64,000 bases of DNA, taken from assembly GCA_964023205.1 (NCBI GenBank), contig OZ026833.1, positions 33,258,830 through 33,322,829 on the forward strand, written 5' to 3'. How positions within the stretch are numbered: the first letter of the stretch is position 1; each line of letters opens with the position of its first letter. The position numbers and the translations under genes were made by a program. Shown here in pieces: positions 10,550-23,107 of the stretch. The notes below the pieces were generated by a model. That model saw only the letters and a list, made by a program, of their open reading frames with translations. It was not told the DNA's origin and did not search any database. Source of the stretch: Lutraria lutraria (lineage: Eukaryota > Mollusca > Bivalvia > Venerida > Mactridae).

Positions 10550-10786
10550 ACATGGTGAATCAGTATACATATAATTAGTTGAGTAAGTATAATAGTATGT
10601 TAGTGCATGTACATTGATGTGCTTGCATTACCGAATTGCATTTATTTAAAAACTATCAGTCTGAGAATAGTGGAACCGACTAATCGCAGAACAATTCCAA
10701 ATTGAATGAGGGAGACCAGGCACCGCATTGAAATTGTGTTTCATATATTTGCGAACTTAACAAATTAAGAATGTAAGTAAGCATGT

Positions 10787-12155
10787 GCGGAGAGATCTGT
10801 CCCACTGATTTGGGGGCCGTCTTGTGTCAAACACCCCCTACGCCCCATGCTAGGTAGGAACTATATAAGCGTGGGTGTGTGAAAGAAGACGACTTCATTG
10901 AAATGGCATTCCTTCGTTTCACATTCTCAGATTGCATTCAGTCGAGTAGATTTAAACTTGGTAATATGCGATAATTTTTATCACACCCTGAAGGTAACGA
11001 ACACGCATAAACATGCATCATCGATCGACAAAGGGAAATAACCCACTTACGTATAGGAAACGCACCCGTCGAGCATATAGGACACCAAGGGAACTGGATG
11101 TTTTGGTCATATATCTATGTTTGTCTCTTATATTAATTTCTGCTATCGTAAAACTTGCCAAGTTTACAGTAATTTGAAACTACTCAAGCGAACACGTGCA
11201 CAAACACCTTGATATATAAGTTCCGATTCTCGTCAGACAATGTGCCGCAATGGCGCAGTCGGTTAAAGCGTCGGACATTGAAAGCTTTCGAGACAGGCAG
11301 ACTTTTTGTGGCGGGTTCAAGGCCGGCCACGGATCTTTTTTTTATTTTTATTTTTCGTTCGTTAGCGTTATACAGGCTTCAAAACATTCCGCAAACACTT
11401 GGCGTTTGTTTCTTGAAATTAAATTAAATAGAAACAGTGTATTTTGTACGTTTTGCATTAATTAATATTCATTTCTGCAATAATAGCGATGTTAATCGCA
11501 TTTCACGTGGGGTTACTGTAACGAAACCAGCCGTATGACTTTAGTTTGATATGTTGCGCTATGTACCAATCAAGGCTGCTGCATTGTGTTATCATTGCGT
11601 GTTGGGTTATTGTCGTTGGCGTCAATATGCATATGGTACGTACGTATCTTACTGTGAATTTCATAAGCAGCGCGTGTGTTAAAGTAACAATTTGTTTTAA
11701 TATCAATTATATAGAGACTGAACATGTACGGTTACATATGTATGTAAGTCGGAGCGTGTGTTAAAGTAACAATTTGTTTTAATATCAATTATATAGAGAC
11801 TGAACATGTACGGTTACATATGTATGTAAGTCGGAGCGTGTGTTAAAGTAACAATTTATTTTAATATCAATTATAAAGAGACTGAACCTGTACGGTTACG
11901 TATGTATGTAAGTCGGACACATGGTGAATCAGTATACATATAATTAGTTGAGTAAGTATAATAGTATGTTAGTGCATGTACATTGATGTGCTTGCATTAC
12001 CGAATTGCATTTATTTAAAAACTATCAGCCTGAGAATAGTGGAACCGACTAATCGCAGAACAATTCCAAATTGAATGAGGGAGACCAGGCACCGCATTGA
12101 AATTGTGTTTCATATATTTGCGAACTTAACAAATTAAGAATGTAAGTAAGCATGT
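10787..12155 (+). repeat. Unit U9, 1369 bp, type R
   Basis: First R-type unit: gaacctgta in subrepeat 3 and tatcagcctg in the tail. B box reads GGTTCAAGGCC, seen in no other unit. Confidence 0.97.
11244..11335 (+). ncRNA. tRNA-like Pol III element, copy 9
   Basis: T-loop TTCAAGG instead of TTCGAGG; the B box still fits because R may be A. Confidence 0.57.
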
Positions 12156-13524
12156 GCGGAGAGATCTGTCCCACTGATTTGGGGGCCGTCTTGTGTCAAA
12201 CACCCCCTACGCCCCATGCTAGGTAGGAACTATATAAGCGTGGGTGTGTGAAAGAAGACGACTTCATTGAAATGGCATTCCTTCGTTTCACATTCTCAGA
12301 TTGCATTCAGTCGAGTAGATTTAAACTTGGTAATATGCGATAATTTTTATCACACCCTGAAGGTAACGAACACGCATAAACATGCATCATCGATCGACAA
12401 AGGGAAATAACCCACTTACGTATAGGAAACGCACCCGTCGAGCATATAGGACACCAAGGGAACTGGATGTTTTGGTCATATATCTATGTTTGTCTCTTAT
12501 ATTAATTTCTGCTATCGTAAAACTTGCCAAGTTTACAGTAATTTGAAACTACTCAAGCGAACACGTGCACAAACACCTTGATATATAAGTTCCGATTCTC
12601 GTCAGACAATGTGCCGCAATGGCGCAGTCGGTTAAAGCGTCGGACATTGAAAGCTTTCGAGACAGGCAGACTTTTTGTGGCGGGTTCGAGGCCGGCCACG
12701 GATCTTTTTTTTATTTTTATTTTTCGTTCGTTAGCGTTATACAGGCTTCAAAACATTCCGCAAACACTTGGCGTTTGTTTCTTGAAACTAAATTAAATAG
12801 AAACAGTGTATTTTGTACGTTTTGCATTAATTAATATTCATTTCTGCAATAATAGCGATGTTAATCGCATTTCACGTGGGGTTACTGTAACGAAACCAGC
12901 CGTATGACTTTAGTTTGATATGTTGCGCTATGTACCAATCAAGGCTGCTGCATTGTGTTATCATTGCGTGTTGGGTTATTGTCGTTGGCGTCAATATGCA
13001 TATGGTACGTACGTATCTTACTGTGAATTTCATAAGCAGCGCGTGTGTTAAAGTAACAATTTGTTTTAATATCAATTATATAGAGACTGAACATGTACGG
13101 TTACATATGTATGTAAGTCGGAGCGCGTGTTAAAGTAACAATTTGTTTTAATATCAATTATATAGAGACTGAACATGAAAGGTTACATATGTATGTAAGT
13201 CGGAGCGTGTGTTAAAGTAACAATTTATTTTAATATCAATTATAAAGAGACTGAACATGTACGGTTACGTATGTATGTAAGTCGGACACATGGTGAATCA
13301 GTATACATATAATTAGTTGAGTAAGTATAATAGTATGTTAGTGCATGTACATTGATGTGCTTGCATTACCGAATTGCATTTATTTAAAAACTATCAGTCT
13401 GAGAATAGTGGAACCGACTAATCGCAGAACAATTCCAAATTGAATGAGGGAGACCAGGCACCGCATTGAAATTGTGTTTCATATATTTGCGAACTTAACA
13501 AATTAAGAATGTAAGTAAGCATGT
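12156..13524 (+). repeat. Unit U10, 1369 bp, type P
   Basis: P-type markers: gaaactaaat after the tRNA-like element, gagcgcgtgtt at the second subrepeat and catgaaaggttac within it. Closely matched by U13. Confidence 0.97.
12613..12704 (+). ncRNA. tRNA-like Pol III element, copy 10
   Basis: No change from copy 1 in the element. Confidence 0.58.
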
Positions 13525-14893
13525 GCGGAGAGATCTGTCCCACTGATTTGGGGGCCGTCTTGTGTCAAACAACCCCTACGCCCCATGCTAGGTAGGAACT
13601 ATATAAGCGTGGGTGTGTGAAAGAAGACGACTTCATTGAAATGGCATTCCTTCGTTTCACATTCTCAGATTGCATTCAGTCGAGTAGATTTAAACTTGGT
13701 AATATGCGATAATTTTTATCACATCCTGAAGGTAACGAACACGCATAAACATGCATCATCGATCGACAAAGGGAAATAACCCACTTACGTATAGGAAACG
13801 CACCCGTCGAGCATATAGGACACCAAGGGAACTGGATGTTTTGGTCATATATCTATGTTTGTCTCTTATATTAATTTCTGCTATCGTAAAACTTGCCAAG
13901 TTTACAGTAATTTGAAACTACTCAAGCGAACACGTGCACAAACACCTTGATATATAAGTTCCGATTCTCGTCAGACAATGTGCCGCAATGGCGCAGTCGG
14001 TTAAAGCGTCGGACATTGAAAGCTTTCGAGACAGGCAGACTTTTTGTGGCGGGTTCGACGCCGGCCACGGATCTTTTTTTTATTTTTATTTTTCGTTCGT
14101 TAGCGTTATACAGGCTTCAAAACATTCCGCAAACACTTGGCGTTTGTTTCTTGAAATTAAATTAAATAGAAACAGTGTATTTTGTACGTTTTGCATTAAT
14201 TAATATTCATTTCTGCAATAATAGCGATGTTAATCGCATTTCACGTGGGGTTACTGTAACGAAACCAGCCGTATGACTTTAGTTTGATATGTTGCGCTAT
14301 GTACCAATCAAGGCTGCTGCATTGTGTTATCATTGCGTGTTGGGTTATTGTCGTTGGCGTCAATATGCATATGGTACGTACGTATCTTACTGTGAATTTC
14401 ATAAGCAGCGCGTGTGTTAAAGTAAAAATTTGTTTTAATATCAATTATATAGAGACTGAACATGTACGGTTACATATGTATGTAAGTCGGAGCGTGTGTT
14501 AAAGTAACAATTTGTTTTAATATCAATTATATAGAGACTGAACATGTACGGTTACATATGTATGTAAGTCGGAGCGTGTGTTAAAGTAACAATTTATTTT
14601 AATATCAATTATAAAGAGACTGAACATGTACGGTTACGTATGTATGTAAGTCGGACACATGGTGAATCAGTATACATATAATTAGTTGAGTAAGTATAAT
14701 AGTATGTTAGTGCATGTACATTGATGTGCTTGCATTACCGAATTGCATTTATTTAAAAACTATCAGTCTGAGAATAGTGGAACCGACTAATCGCAGAACA
14801 ATTCCAAATTGAATGAGGGAGACCAGGCACCGCATTGAAATTGTGTTTCATATATTTGCGAACTTAACAAATTAAGAATGTAAGTAAGCATGT
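13525..14893 (+). repeat. Unit U11, 1369 bp, type Q
   Basis: Q-type markers: aacaacccc in the head and gtaaaaattt at the first subrepeat. Has the GAC form of the B box, otherwise found only from U23 on, and a private cacatcctg. Confidence 0.97.
13982..14073 (+). ncRNA. tRNA-like Pol III element, copy 11
   Basis: T-loop TTCGACG: an isolated early case of the allele that dominates from copy 23. Confidence 0.58.
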
Positions 14894-16262
14894 GCGGAGA
14901 GATCTGTCCCACTGATTTGGGGGCCGTCTTGTGTCAAACACCCCCTACGCCCCATGCTAGGTAGGAACTATATAAGCGTGGGTGTGTGAAAGAAGACGAC
15001 TTCATTGAAATGGCATTCCTTCGTTTCACATTCTCAGATTGCATTCAGTCGAGTAGATTTAAACTTGGTAATATGCGATAATTTTTATCACACCCTGAAG
15101 GTAACGAACACGCATAAACATGCATCATCGATCGACAAAGGGAAATAACCCACTTACGTATAGGAAACGCACCCGTCGAGCATATAGGACACCAAGGGAA
15201 CTGGATGTTTTGGTCATATATCTATGTTTGTCTCTTATATTAATTTCTGCTATCGTAAAACTTGCCAAGTTTACAGTAATTTGAAACTACTCAAGCGAAC
15301 ACGTGCACAAACACCTTGATATATAAGTTCCGATTCTCGTCAGACAATGTGCCGCAATGGCGCAGTCGGTTAAAGCGTCGGACATTGAAAGCTTTCGAGA
15401 CAGGCAGACTTTTTGTGGCGGGTTCGAGGCCGGCCACGAATCTTTTTTTTATTTTTATTTTTCGTTCGTTAGCGTTATACAGGCTTCAAAACATTCCGCA
15501 AACACTTGGCGTTTGTTTCTTGAAATTAAATTAAATAGAAACAGTGTATTTTGTACGTTTTGCATTAATTAATATTCATTTCTGCAATAATAGCGATGTT
15601 AATCGCATTTCACGTGGGGTTACTGTAACGAAACCAGCCGTATGACTTTAGTTTGATATGTTGCGCTATGTACCAATCAAGGCTGCTGCATTGTGTTATC
15701 ATTGCGTGTTGGGTTATTGTCGTTGGCGTCAATATGCATATGGTACGTACGTATCTTACTGTGAATTTCATAAGCAGCGCGTGTGTTAAAGTAACAATTT
15801 GTTTTAATATCAATTATATAGAGACTGAACATGTACGGTTACATATGTATGTAAGTCGGAGCGTGTGTTAAAGTAACAATTTGTTTTAATATCAATTATA
15901 TAGAGACTGAACATGCACGGTTACATATGTATGTAAGTCGGAGCGTGTGTTAAAGTAACAATTTATTTTAATATCAATTATAAAGAGACTGAACCTGTAC
16001 GGTTACGTATGTATGTAAGTCGGACACATGGTGAATCAGTATACATATAATTAGTTGAGTAAGTATAATAGTATGTTAGTGCATGTACATTGATGTGCTT
16101 GCATTACCGAATTGCATTTATTTAAAAACTATCAGCCTGAGAATAGTGGAACCGACTAATCGCAGAACAATTCCAAATTGAATGAGGGAGACCAGGCACC
16201 GCATTGAAATTGTGTTTCATATATTTGCGAACTTAACAAATTAAGAATGTAAGTAAGCATGT
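14894..16262 (+). repeat. Unit U12, 1369 bp, type R
   Basis: gaacctgta and tatcagcctg as in U9, plus cacgaatct at the 3' end of the tRNA-like element, shared only with U15. Private catgcacgg in subrepeat 2. Confidence 0.97.
15351..15442 (+). ncRNA. tRNA-like Pol III element, copy 12
   Basis: 3' end cacgaatc for cacggatc, outside the extended T-arm pairing. Confidence 0.57.
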
Positions 16263-17631
16263 GCGGAGAGATCTGTCCCACTGATTTGGGGGCCGTCTTG
16301 TGTCAAACACCCCCTACGCCCCATGCTAGGTAGGAACTATATAAGCGTGGGTGTGTGAAAGAAGACGACTTCATTGAAATGGCATTCCTTCGTTTCACAT
16401 TCTCAGATTGCATTCAGTCGAGTAGATTTAAACTTGGTAATATGCGATAATTTTTATCACACCCTGAAGGTAACGAACACGCATAAACATGCATCATCGA
16501 TCGACAAAGGGAAATAACCCACTTACGTATAGGAAACGCACCCGTCGAGCATATAGGACACCAAGGGAACTGGATGTTTTGGTCATATATCTATGTTTGT
16601 CTCTTATATTAATTTCTGCTATCGTAAAACTTGCCAAGTTTACAGTAATTTGAAACTACTCAAGCGAACACGTGCACAAACACCTTGATATATAAGTTCC
16701 GATTCTCGTCAGACAATGTGCCGCAATGGCGCAGTCGGTTAAAGCGTCGGACATTGAAAGCTTTCGAGACAGGCAGACTTTTTGTGGCGGGTTCGAGGCC
16801 GGCCACGGATCTTTTTTTTATTTTTATTTTTCGTTCGTTAGCGTTATACAGGCTTCAAAACATTCCGCAAACACTTGGCGTTTGTTTCTTGAAACTAAAT
16901 TAAATAGAAACAGTGTATTTTGTACGTTTTGCATTAATTAATATTCATTTCTGCAATAATAGCGATGTTAATCGCATTTCACGTGGGGTTACTGTAACGA
17001 AACCAGCCGTATGACTTTAGTTTGATATGTTGCGCTATGTACCAATCAAGGCTGCTGCATTGTGTTATCATTGCGTGTTGGGTTATTGTCGTTGGCGTCA
17101 ATATGCATATGGTACGTACGTATCTTACTGTGAATTTCATAAGCAGCGCGTGTGTTAAAGTAACAATTTGTTTTAATATCAATTATATAGAGACTGAACA
17201 TGTACGGTTACATATGTATGTAAGTCGGAGCGCGTGTTAAAGTAACAATTTGTTTTAATATCAATTATATAGAGACTGAACATGAAAGGTTACATATGTA
17301 TGTAAGTCGGAGCGTGTGTTAAAGTAACAATTTATTTTAATATCAATTATAAAGAGACTGAACATGTACGGTTACGTATGTATGTAAGTCGGACACATGG
17401 TGAATCAGTATACATATAATTAGTTGAGTAAGTATAATAGTATGTTAGTGCATGTACATTGATGTGCTTGCATTACCGAATTGCATTTATTTAAAAACTA
17501 TCAGTCTGAGAATAGTGGAACCGACTAATCGCAGAACAATTCCAAATTGAATGAGGGAGACCAGGCACCGCATTGAAATTGTGTTTCATATATTTGCGAA
17601 CTGAACAAATTAAGAATGTAAGTAAGCATGT
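16263..17631 (+). repeat. Unit U13, 1369 bp, type P
   Basis: Repeats the U10 marker set (gaaactaaat, gagcgcgtgtt, catgaaaggttac) exactly 4107 bp downstream. The tail has gaactgaac for gaacttaac. Confidence 0.97.
16720..16811 (+). ncRNA. tRNA-like Pol III element, copy 13
   Basis: No change from copy 1 in the element. Confidence 0.58.
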
Positions 17632-19000
17632 ACGGAGAGATCTGTCCCACTGATTTGGGGGCCGTCTTGTGTCAAACAACCCCTACGCCCCATGCTAGGT
17701 AGGAACTATATAAGCGTGGGTGTGTGAAAGAAGACGACTTCATTGAAATGGCATTCCTTCGTTTCACATTCTCAGATTGCATTCAGTCGAGTAGATTTAA
17801 ACTTGGTAATATGCGATAATTTTTATCACACCCTGAAGGTAACGAACACGCATAAACATGCATCATCGATCGACAAAGGGAAATAACCCACTTACGTATA
17901 GGAAACGCACCCGTCGAGCATATAGGACACCAAGGGAACTGGATGTTTTGGTCATATATCTATGTTTGTCTCTTATATTAATTTCTGCTATCGTAAAACT
18001 TGCCAAGTTTACAGTAATTTGAAACTACTCAAGCGAACACGTGCACAAACACCTTGATATATAAGTTCCGATTCTCGTCAGACAATGTGCCGCAATGGCG
18101 CAGTCGGTTAAAGCGTCGGACATTGAAAGCTTTCGAGACAGGCAGACTTTTTGTGGCGGGTTCGAGGCCGGCCACGGATCTTTTTTTTATTTTTATTTTT
18201 CGTTCGTTAGCGTTATACAGGCTTCAAAACATTCCGCAAACACTTGGCGTTTGTTTCTTGAAATTAAATTAAATAGAAACAGTGTATTTTGTACGTTTTG
18301 CATTAATTAATATTCATTTCTGCAATAATAGCGATGTTAATCGCATTTCACGTGGGGTTACTGTAACGAAACCAGCCGTATGACTTTAGTTTGATATGTT
18401 GCGCTATGTACCAATCAAGGCTGCTGCATTGTGTTATCATTGCGTGTTGGGTTATTGTCGTTGGCGTCAATATGCATATGGTACGTACGTATCTTACTGT
18501 GAATTTCATAAGCAGCGCGTGTGTTAAAGTAAAAATTTGTTTTAATATCAATTATATAGAGACTGAACATGTACGGTTACATATGTATGTAAGTCGGAGC
18601 GTGTGTTAAAGTAACAATTTGTTTTAATATCAATTATATAGAGACTGAACATGTACGGTTACATATGTATGTAAGTCGGAGCGTGTGTTAAAGTAACAAT
18701 TTATTTTAATATCAATTATAAAGAGACTGAACATGTACGGTTACGTATGTATGTAAGTCGGACACATGGTGAATCAGTATACATATAATTAGTTGAGTAA
18801 GTATAATAGTATGTTAGTGCATGTACATTGATGTGCTTGCATTACCGAATTGCATTTATTTAAAAACTATCAGTCTGAGAATAGTGGAACCGACTAATCG
18901 CAGAACAATTCCAAATTGAATGAGGGAGACCAGGCACCGCATTGAAATTGTGTTTCATATATTTGCGAACTTAACAAATTAAGAATGTAAGTAAGCATGT
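17632..19000 (+). repeat. Unit U14, 1369 bp, type Q
   Basis: Starts with acggagag instead of gcggagag. Shares aacaacccc and gtaaaaattt with U11 but keeps the GAG form of the B box. Confidence 0.97.
18089..18180 (+). ncRNA. tRNA-like Pol III element, copy 14
   Basis: T-loop TTCGAGG, unlike its block partner copy 11. Confidence 0.58.
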
Positions 19001-20369
19001 GCGGAGAGATCTGTCCCACTGATTTGGGGGCCGTCTTGTGTCAAACACCCCCTACGCCCCATGCTAGGTAGGAACTATATAAGCGTGGGTGTGTGAAAGA
19101 AGACGACTTCATTGAAATGGCATTCCTTCGTTTCACATTCTCAGATTGCATTCAGTCGAGTAGATTTAAACTTGGTAATATGCGATAATTTTTATCACAC
19201 CCTGAAGGTAACGAACACGCATAAACATGCATCATCGATCGACAAAGGGAAATAACCCACTTACGTATAGGAAACGCACCCGTCGAGCATATAGGACACC
19301 AAGGGAACTGGATGTTTTGGTCATATATCTATGTTTGTCTCTTATATTAATTTCTGCTATCGTAAAACTTGCCAAGTTTACAGTAATTTGAAACTACTCA
19401 AGCGAACACGTGCACAAACACCTTGATATATAAGTTCCGATTCTCGTCAGACAATGTGCCGCAATGGCGCAGTCGGTTAAAGCGTCGGACATTGAAAGCT
19501 TTCGAGACAGGCAGACTTTTTGTGGCGGGTTCGAGGCCGGCCACGAATCTTTTTTTTATTTTTATTTTTCGTTCGTTAGCGTTATACAGGCTTCAAAACA
19601 TTCCGCAAACACTTGGCGTTTGTTTCTTGAAATTAAATTAAATAGAAACAGTGTATTTTGTACGTTTTGCATTAATTAATATTCATTTCTGCAATAATAG
19701 CGATGTTAATCGCATTTCACGTGGGGTTACTGTAACGAAACCAGCCGTATGACTTTAGTTTGATATGTTGCGCTATGTACCAATCAAGGCTGCTGCATTG
19801 TGTTATCATTGCGTGTTGGGTTATTGTCGTTGGCGTCAATATGCATATGGTACGTACGTATCTTACTGTGAATTTCATAAGCAGCGCGTGTGTTAAAGTA
19901 ACAATTTGTTTTAATATCAATTATATAGAGACTGAACATGTACGGTTACATATGTATGTAAGTCGGAGCGTGTGTTAAAGTAACAATTTGTTTTAATATC
20001 AATTATATAGAGACTGAACATGTACGGTTACATATGTATGTAAGTCGGAGCGTGTGTTAAAGTAACAATTTATTTTAATATCAATTATAAAGAGACTGAA
20101 CCTGTACGGTTACGTATGTATGTAAGTCGGACACATGGTGAATCAGTATACATATAATTAGTTGAGTAAGTATAATAGTATGTTAGTGCATGTACATTGA
20201 TGTGCTTGCATTACCGAATTGCATTTATTTAAAAACTATCAGTCTGAGAATAGTGGAACCGACTAATCGCAGAACAATTCCAAATTGAATGAGGGAGACC
20301 AGGCACCGCATTGAAATTGTGTTTCATATATTTGCGAACTTAACAAATTAAGAATGTAAGTAAGCATGT
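19001..20369 (+). repeat. Unit U15, 1369 bp, type R
   Basis: Shares cacgaatct and gaacctgta with U12 but has tatcagtctg in the tail, so the right end matches the non-R form. This is a small exchange or reversion between the two markers. Confidence 0.97.
19458..19549 (+). ncRNA. tRNA-like Pol III element, copy 15
   Basis: 3' end cacgaatc, shared with copy 12. Confidence 0.57.
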
Positions 20370-21738
20370 GCGGAGAGATCTGTCCCACTGATTTGGGGGC
20401 CGTCTTGTGTCAAACACCCCCTACGCCCCATGCTAGGTAGGAACTATATAAGCGTGGGTGTGTGAAAGAAGACGACTTCATTGAAATGGCATTCCTTCGT
20501 TTCACATTCTCAGATTGCATTCAGTCGAGTAGATTTAAACTTGGTAATATGCGATAATTTTTATCACACCCTGAAGGTAACGAACACGCATAAACATGCA
20601 TCATCGATCGACAAAGGGAAATAACCCACTTACGTATAGGAAACGCACCCGTCGAGCATATAGGACACCAAGGGAACTGGATGTTTTGGTCATATATCTA
20701 TGTTTGTCTCTTATATTAATTTCTGCTATCGTAAAACTTGCCAAGTTTACAGTAATTTGAAACTACTCAAGCGAACACGTGCACAAACACCTTGATATAT
20801 AAGTTCCGATTCTCGTCAGACAATGTGCCGCAATGGCGCAGTCGGTTAAAGCGTCGGACATTGAAAGCTTTCGAGACAGGCAGACTTTTTGTGGCTGGTT
20901 CGAGGCCGGCCACGGATCTTTTTTTTATTTTTATTTTTCGTTCGTTAGCGTTATACAGGCTTCAAAACATTCCGCAAACACTTGGCGTTTGTTTCTTGAA
21001 ATTAAATTAAATAGAAACAGTGTATTTTGTACGTTTTGCATTAATTAATATTCATTTCTGCAATAATAGCGATGTTAATCGCATTTCACGTGGGGTTACT
21101 GTAACGAAACCAGCCGTATGACTTTAGTTTGATATGTTGCGCTATGTACCAATCAAGGCTGCTGCATTGTGTTATCATTGCGTGTTGGGTTATTGTCGTT
21201 GGCGTCAATATGCATATGGTACGTACGTATCTTACTGTGAATTTCATAAGCAGCGCGTGTGTTAAAGTAACAATTTGTTTTAATATCAATTATATAGAGA
21301 CTGAACATGTACGGTTACATATGTATGTAAGTCGGAGCGTGTGTTAAAGTAACAATTTGTTTTAATATCAATTATATAGAGACTGAACATGTACGGTTAC
21401 ATATGTATGTAAGTCGGAGCGTGTGTTAAAGTAACAATTTATTTTAATATCAATTATAAAGAGACTGAACATGTACGGTTACGTATGTATGTAAGTCGGA
21501 CACATGGTGAATCAGTATACATATAATTAGTTGAGTAAGTATAATAGTATGTTAGTGCATGTACATTGATGTGCTTGCATTACCGAATTGCATTTATTTA
21601 AAAACTATCAGTCTGAGAATAGTGGAACCGACTAATCGCAGAACAATTCCAAATTGAATGAGGGAGACCAGGCACCGCATTGAAATTGTGTTTCATATAT
21701 TTGCGAACTTAACAAATTAAGAATGTAAGTAAGCATGT
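20370..21738 (+). repeat. Unit U16, 1369 bp
   Basis: Close to consensus. One private change in the tRNA-like T-arm stem: gtggctggttc for gtggcgggttc. Confidence 0.97.
20827..20918 (+). ncRNA. tRNA-like Pol III element, copy 16
   Basis: T-stem GCTGG for GCGGG: this replaces the G-G mismatch position by T-G, which can wobble-pair, so the T-arm becomes fully paired here. Confidence 0.58.
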
Positions 21739-23107
21739 GCGGAGAGATCTGTCCCACTGATTTGGGGGCCGTCTTGTGTCAAACACCCCCTACGCCCCAT
21801 GCTAGGTAGGAACTATATAAGCGTGGGTGTGTGAAAGAAGACGACTTCATTGAAATGGCATTCCTTCGTTTCACATTCTCAGATTGCATTCAGTCGAGTA
21901 GATTTAAACTTGGTAATATGCGATAATTTTTATCACACCCTGAAGGTAACGAACACGCATAAACATGCATCATCGATCGACAAAGGGAAATAACCCACTT
22001 ACGTATAGGAAACGCACCCGTCGAGCATATAGGACACCAAGGGAACTGGATGTTTTGGTCATATATCTATGTTTGTCTCTTATATTAATTTCTGCTATCG
22101 TAAAACTTGCCAAGTTTACAGTAATTTGAAACTACTCAAGCGAACACGTGCACAAACACCTTGATATATAAGTTCAGATTCTCGTCAGACAATGTGCCGC
22201 AATGGCGCAGTCGGTTAAAGCGTCGGACATTGAAAACTTTCGAGACAGGCAGACTTTTTGTGGCGGGTTCGAGGCCGGCCACGGATCTTTTTTTTATTTT
22301 TATTTTTCGTTCGTTAGCGTTATACAGGCTTCAAAACATTCCGCAAACACTTGGCGTTTGTTTCTTGAAATTAAATTAAATAGAAACAGTGTATTTTGTA
22401 CGTTTTGCATTAATTAATATTCATTTCTGCAATAATAGCGATGTTAATCGCATTTCACGTGGGGTTACTGTAACGAAACCAGCCGTATGACTTTAGTTTG
22501 ATATGTTGCACTATGTACCAATCAAGGCTGCTGCATTGTGTTATCATTGCGTGTTGGGTTATTGTCGTTGGCGTCAATATGCATATGGTACGTACGTATC
22601 TTACTGTGAATTTCATAAGCAGCGCGTGTGTTAAAGTAACAATTTGTTTTAATATCAATTATATAGAGACTGAACATGTACGGTTACATATGTATGTAAG
22701 TCGGAGCGTGTGTTAAAGTAACAATTTGTTTTAATATCAATTATATAGAGACTGAACATGTACGGTTACATATGTATGTAAGTCGGAGCGTGTGTTAAAG
22801 TAACAATTTATTTTAATATCAATTATAAAGAGACTGAACATGTACGGTTACGTATGTATGTAAGTCGGACACATGGTGAATCAGTATACATATAATTAGT
22901 TGAGTAAGTATAATAGTATGTTAGTGCATGTACATTGATGTGCTTGCATTACCGAATTGCATTTATTTAAAAAATATCAGTCTGAGAATAGTGGAACCGA
23001 CTAATCGCAGAACAATTCCAAATTGAATGAGGGAGACCAGGCACCGCATTGAAATTGTGTTTCATATATTTGCGAATTTAACAAATTAAGAATGTAAGTA
23101 AGCATGT
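21739..23107 (+). repeat. Unit U17, 1369 bp
   Basis: attgaaaact in the anticodon-loop region and gttgcactatg downstream, both later seen in D-type units. Private ttcagattc after the TATA, aaaaatatc, and gaatttaac in the tail. Confidence 0.97.
22196..22287 (+). ncRNA. tRNA-like Pol III element, copy 17
   Basis: Loop change attgaaaact for attgaaagct; stem pairs unaffected. Confidence 0.57.

Larger units (their letters stand above)
9500..10786 (+). repeat. Unit U8, 1287 bp, one 82-bp subrepeat missing
   Basis: Two subrepeats only (10386-10549); the last is copy-3 form with acaattta. The loss is independent of U2 or was moved by exchange, since flanking markers differ (caaacactt here, caaacattt in U2). 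Private change gctgcactg. Confidence 0.97.
12156..20369 (+). repeat. Higher-order repeat: U10-U12 repeated as U13-U15
   Basis: P, Q and R markers recur in the same order with a 4107-bp shift (12156 to 16263). Differences between the two blocks are few: B-box allele in Q, cacatcctg, catgcacgg, cagcctg and the acggag start. Confidence 0.85.

Noticed and set aside
17491..17679. 62-codon minus-strand ORF across the U13/U14 border
   Set aside because: Created by private substitutions (gaactgaac, acggagag) and found in only one place.
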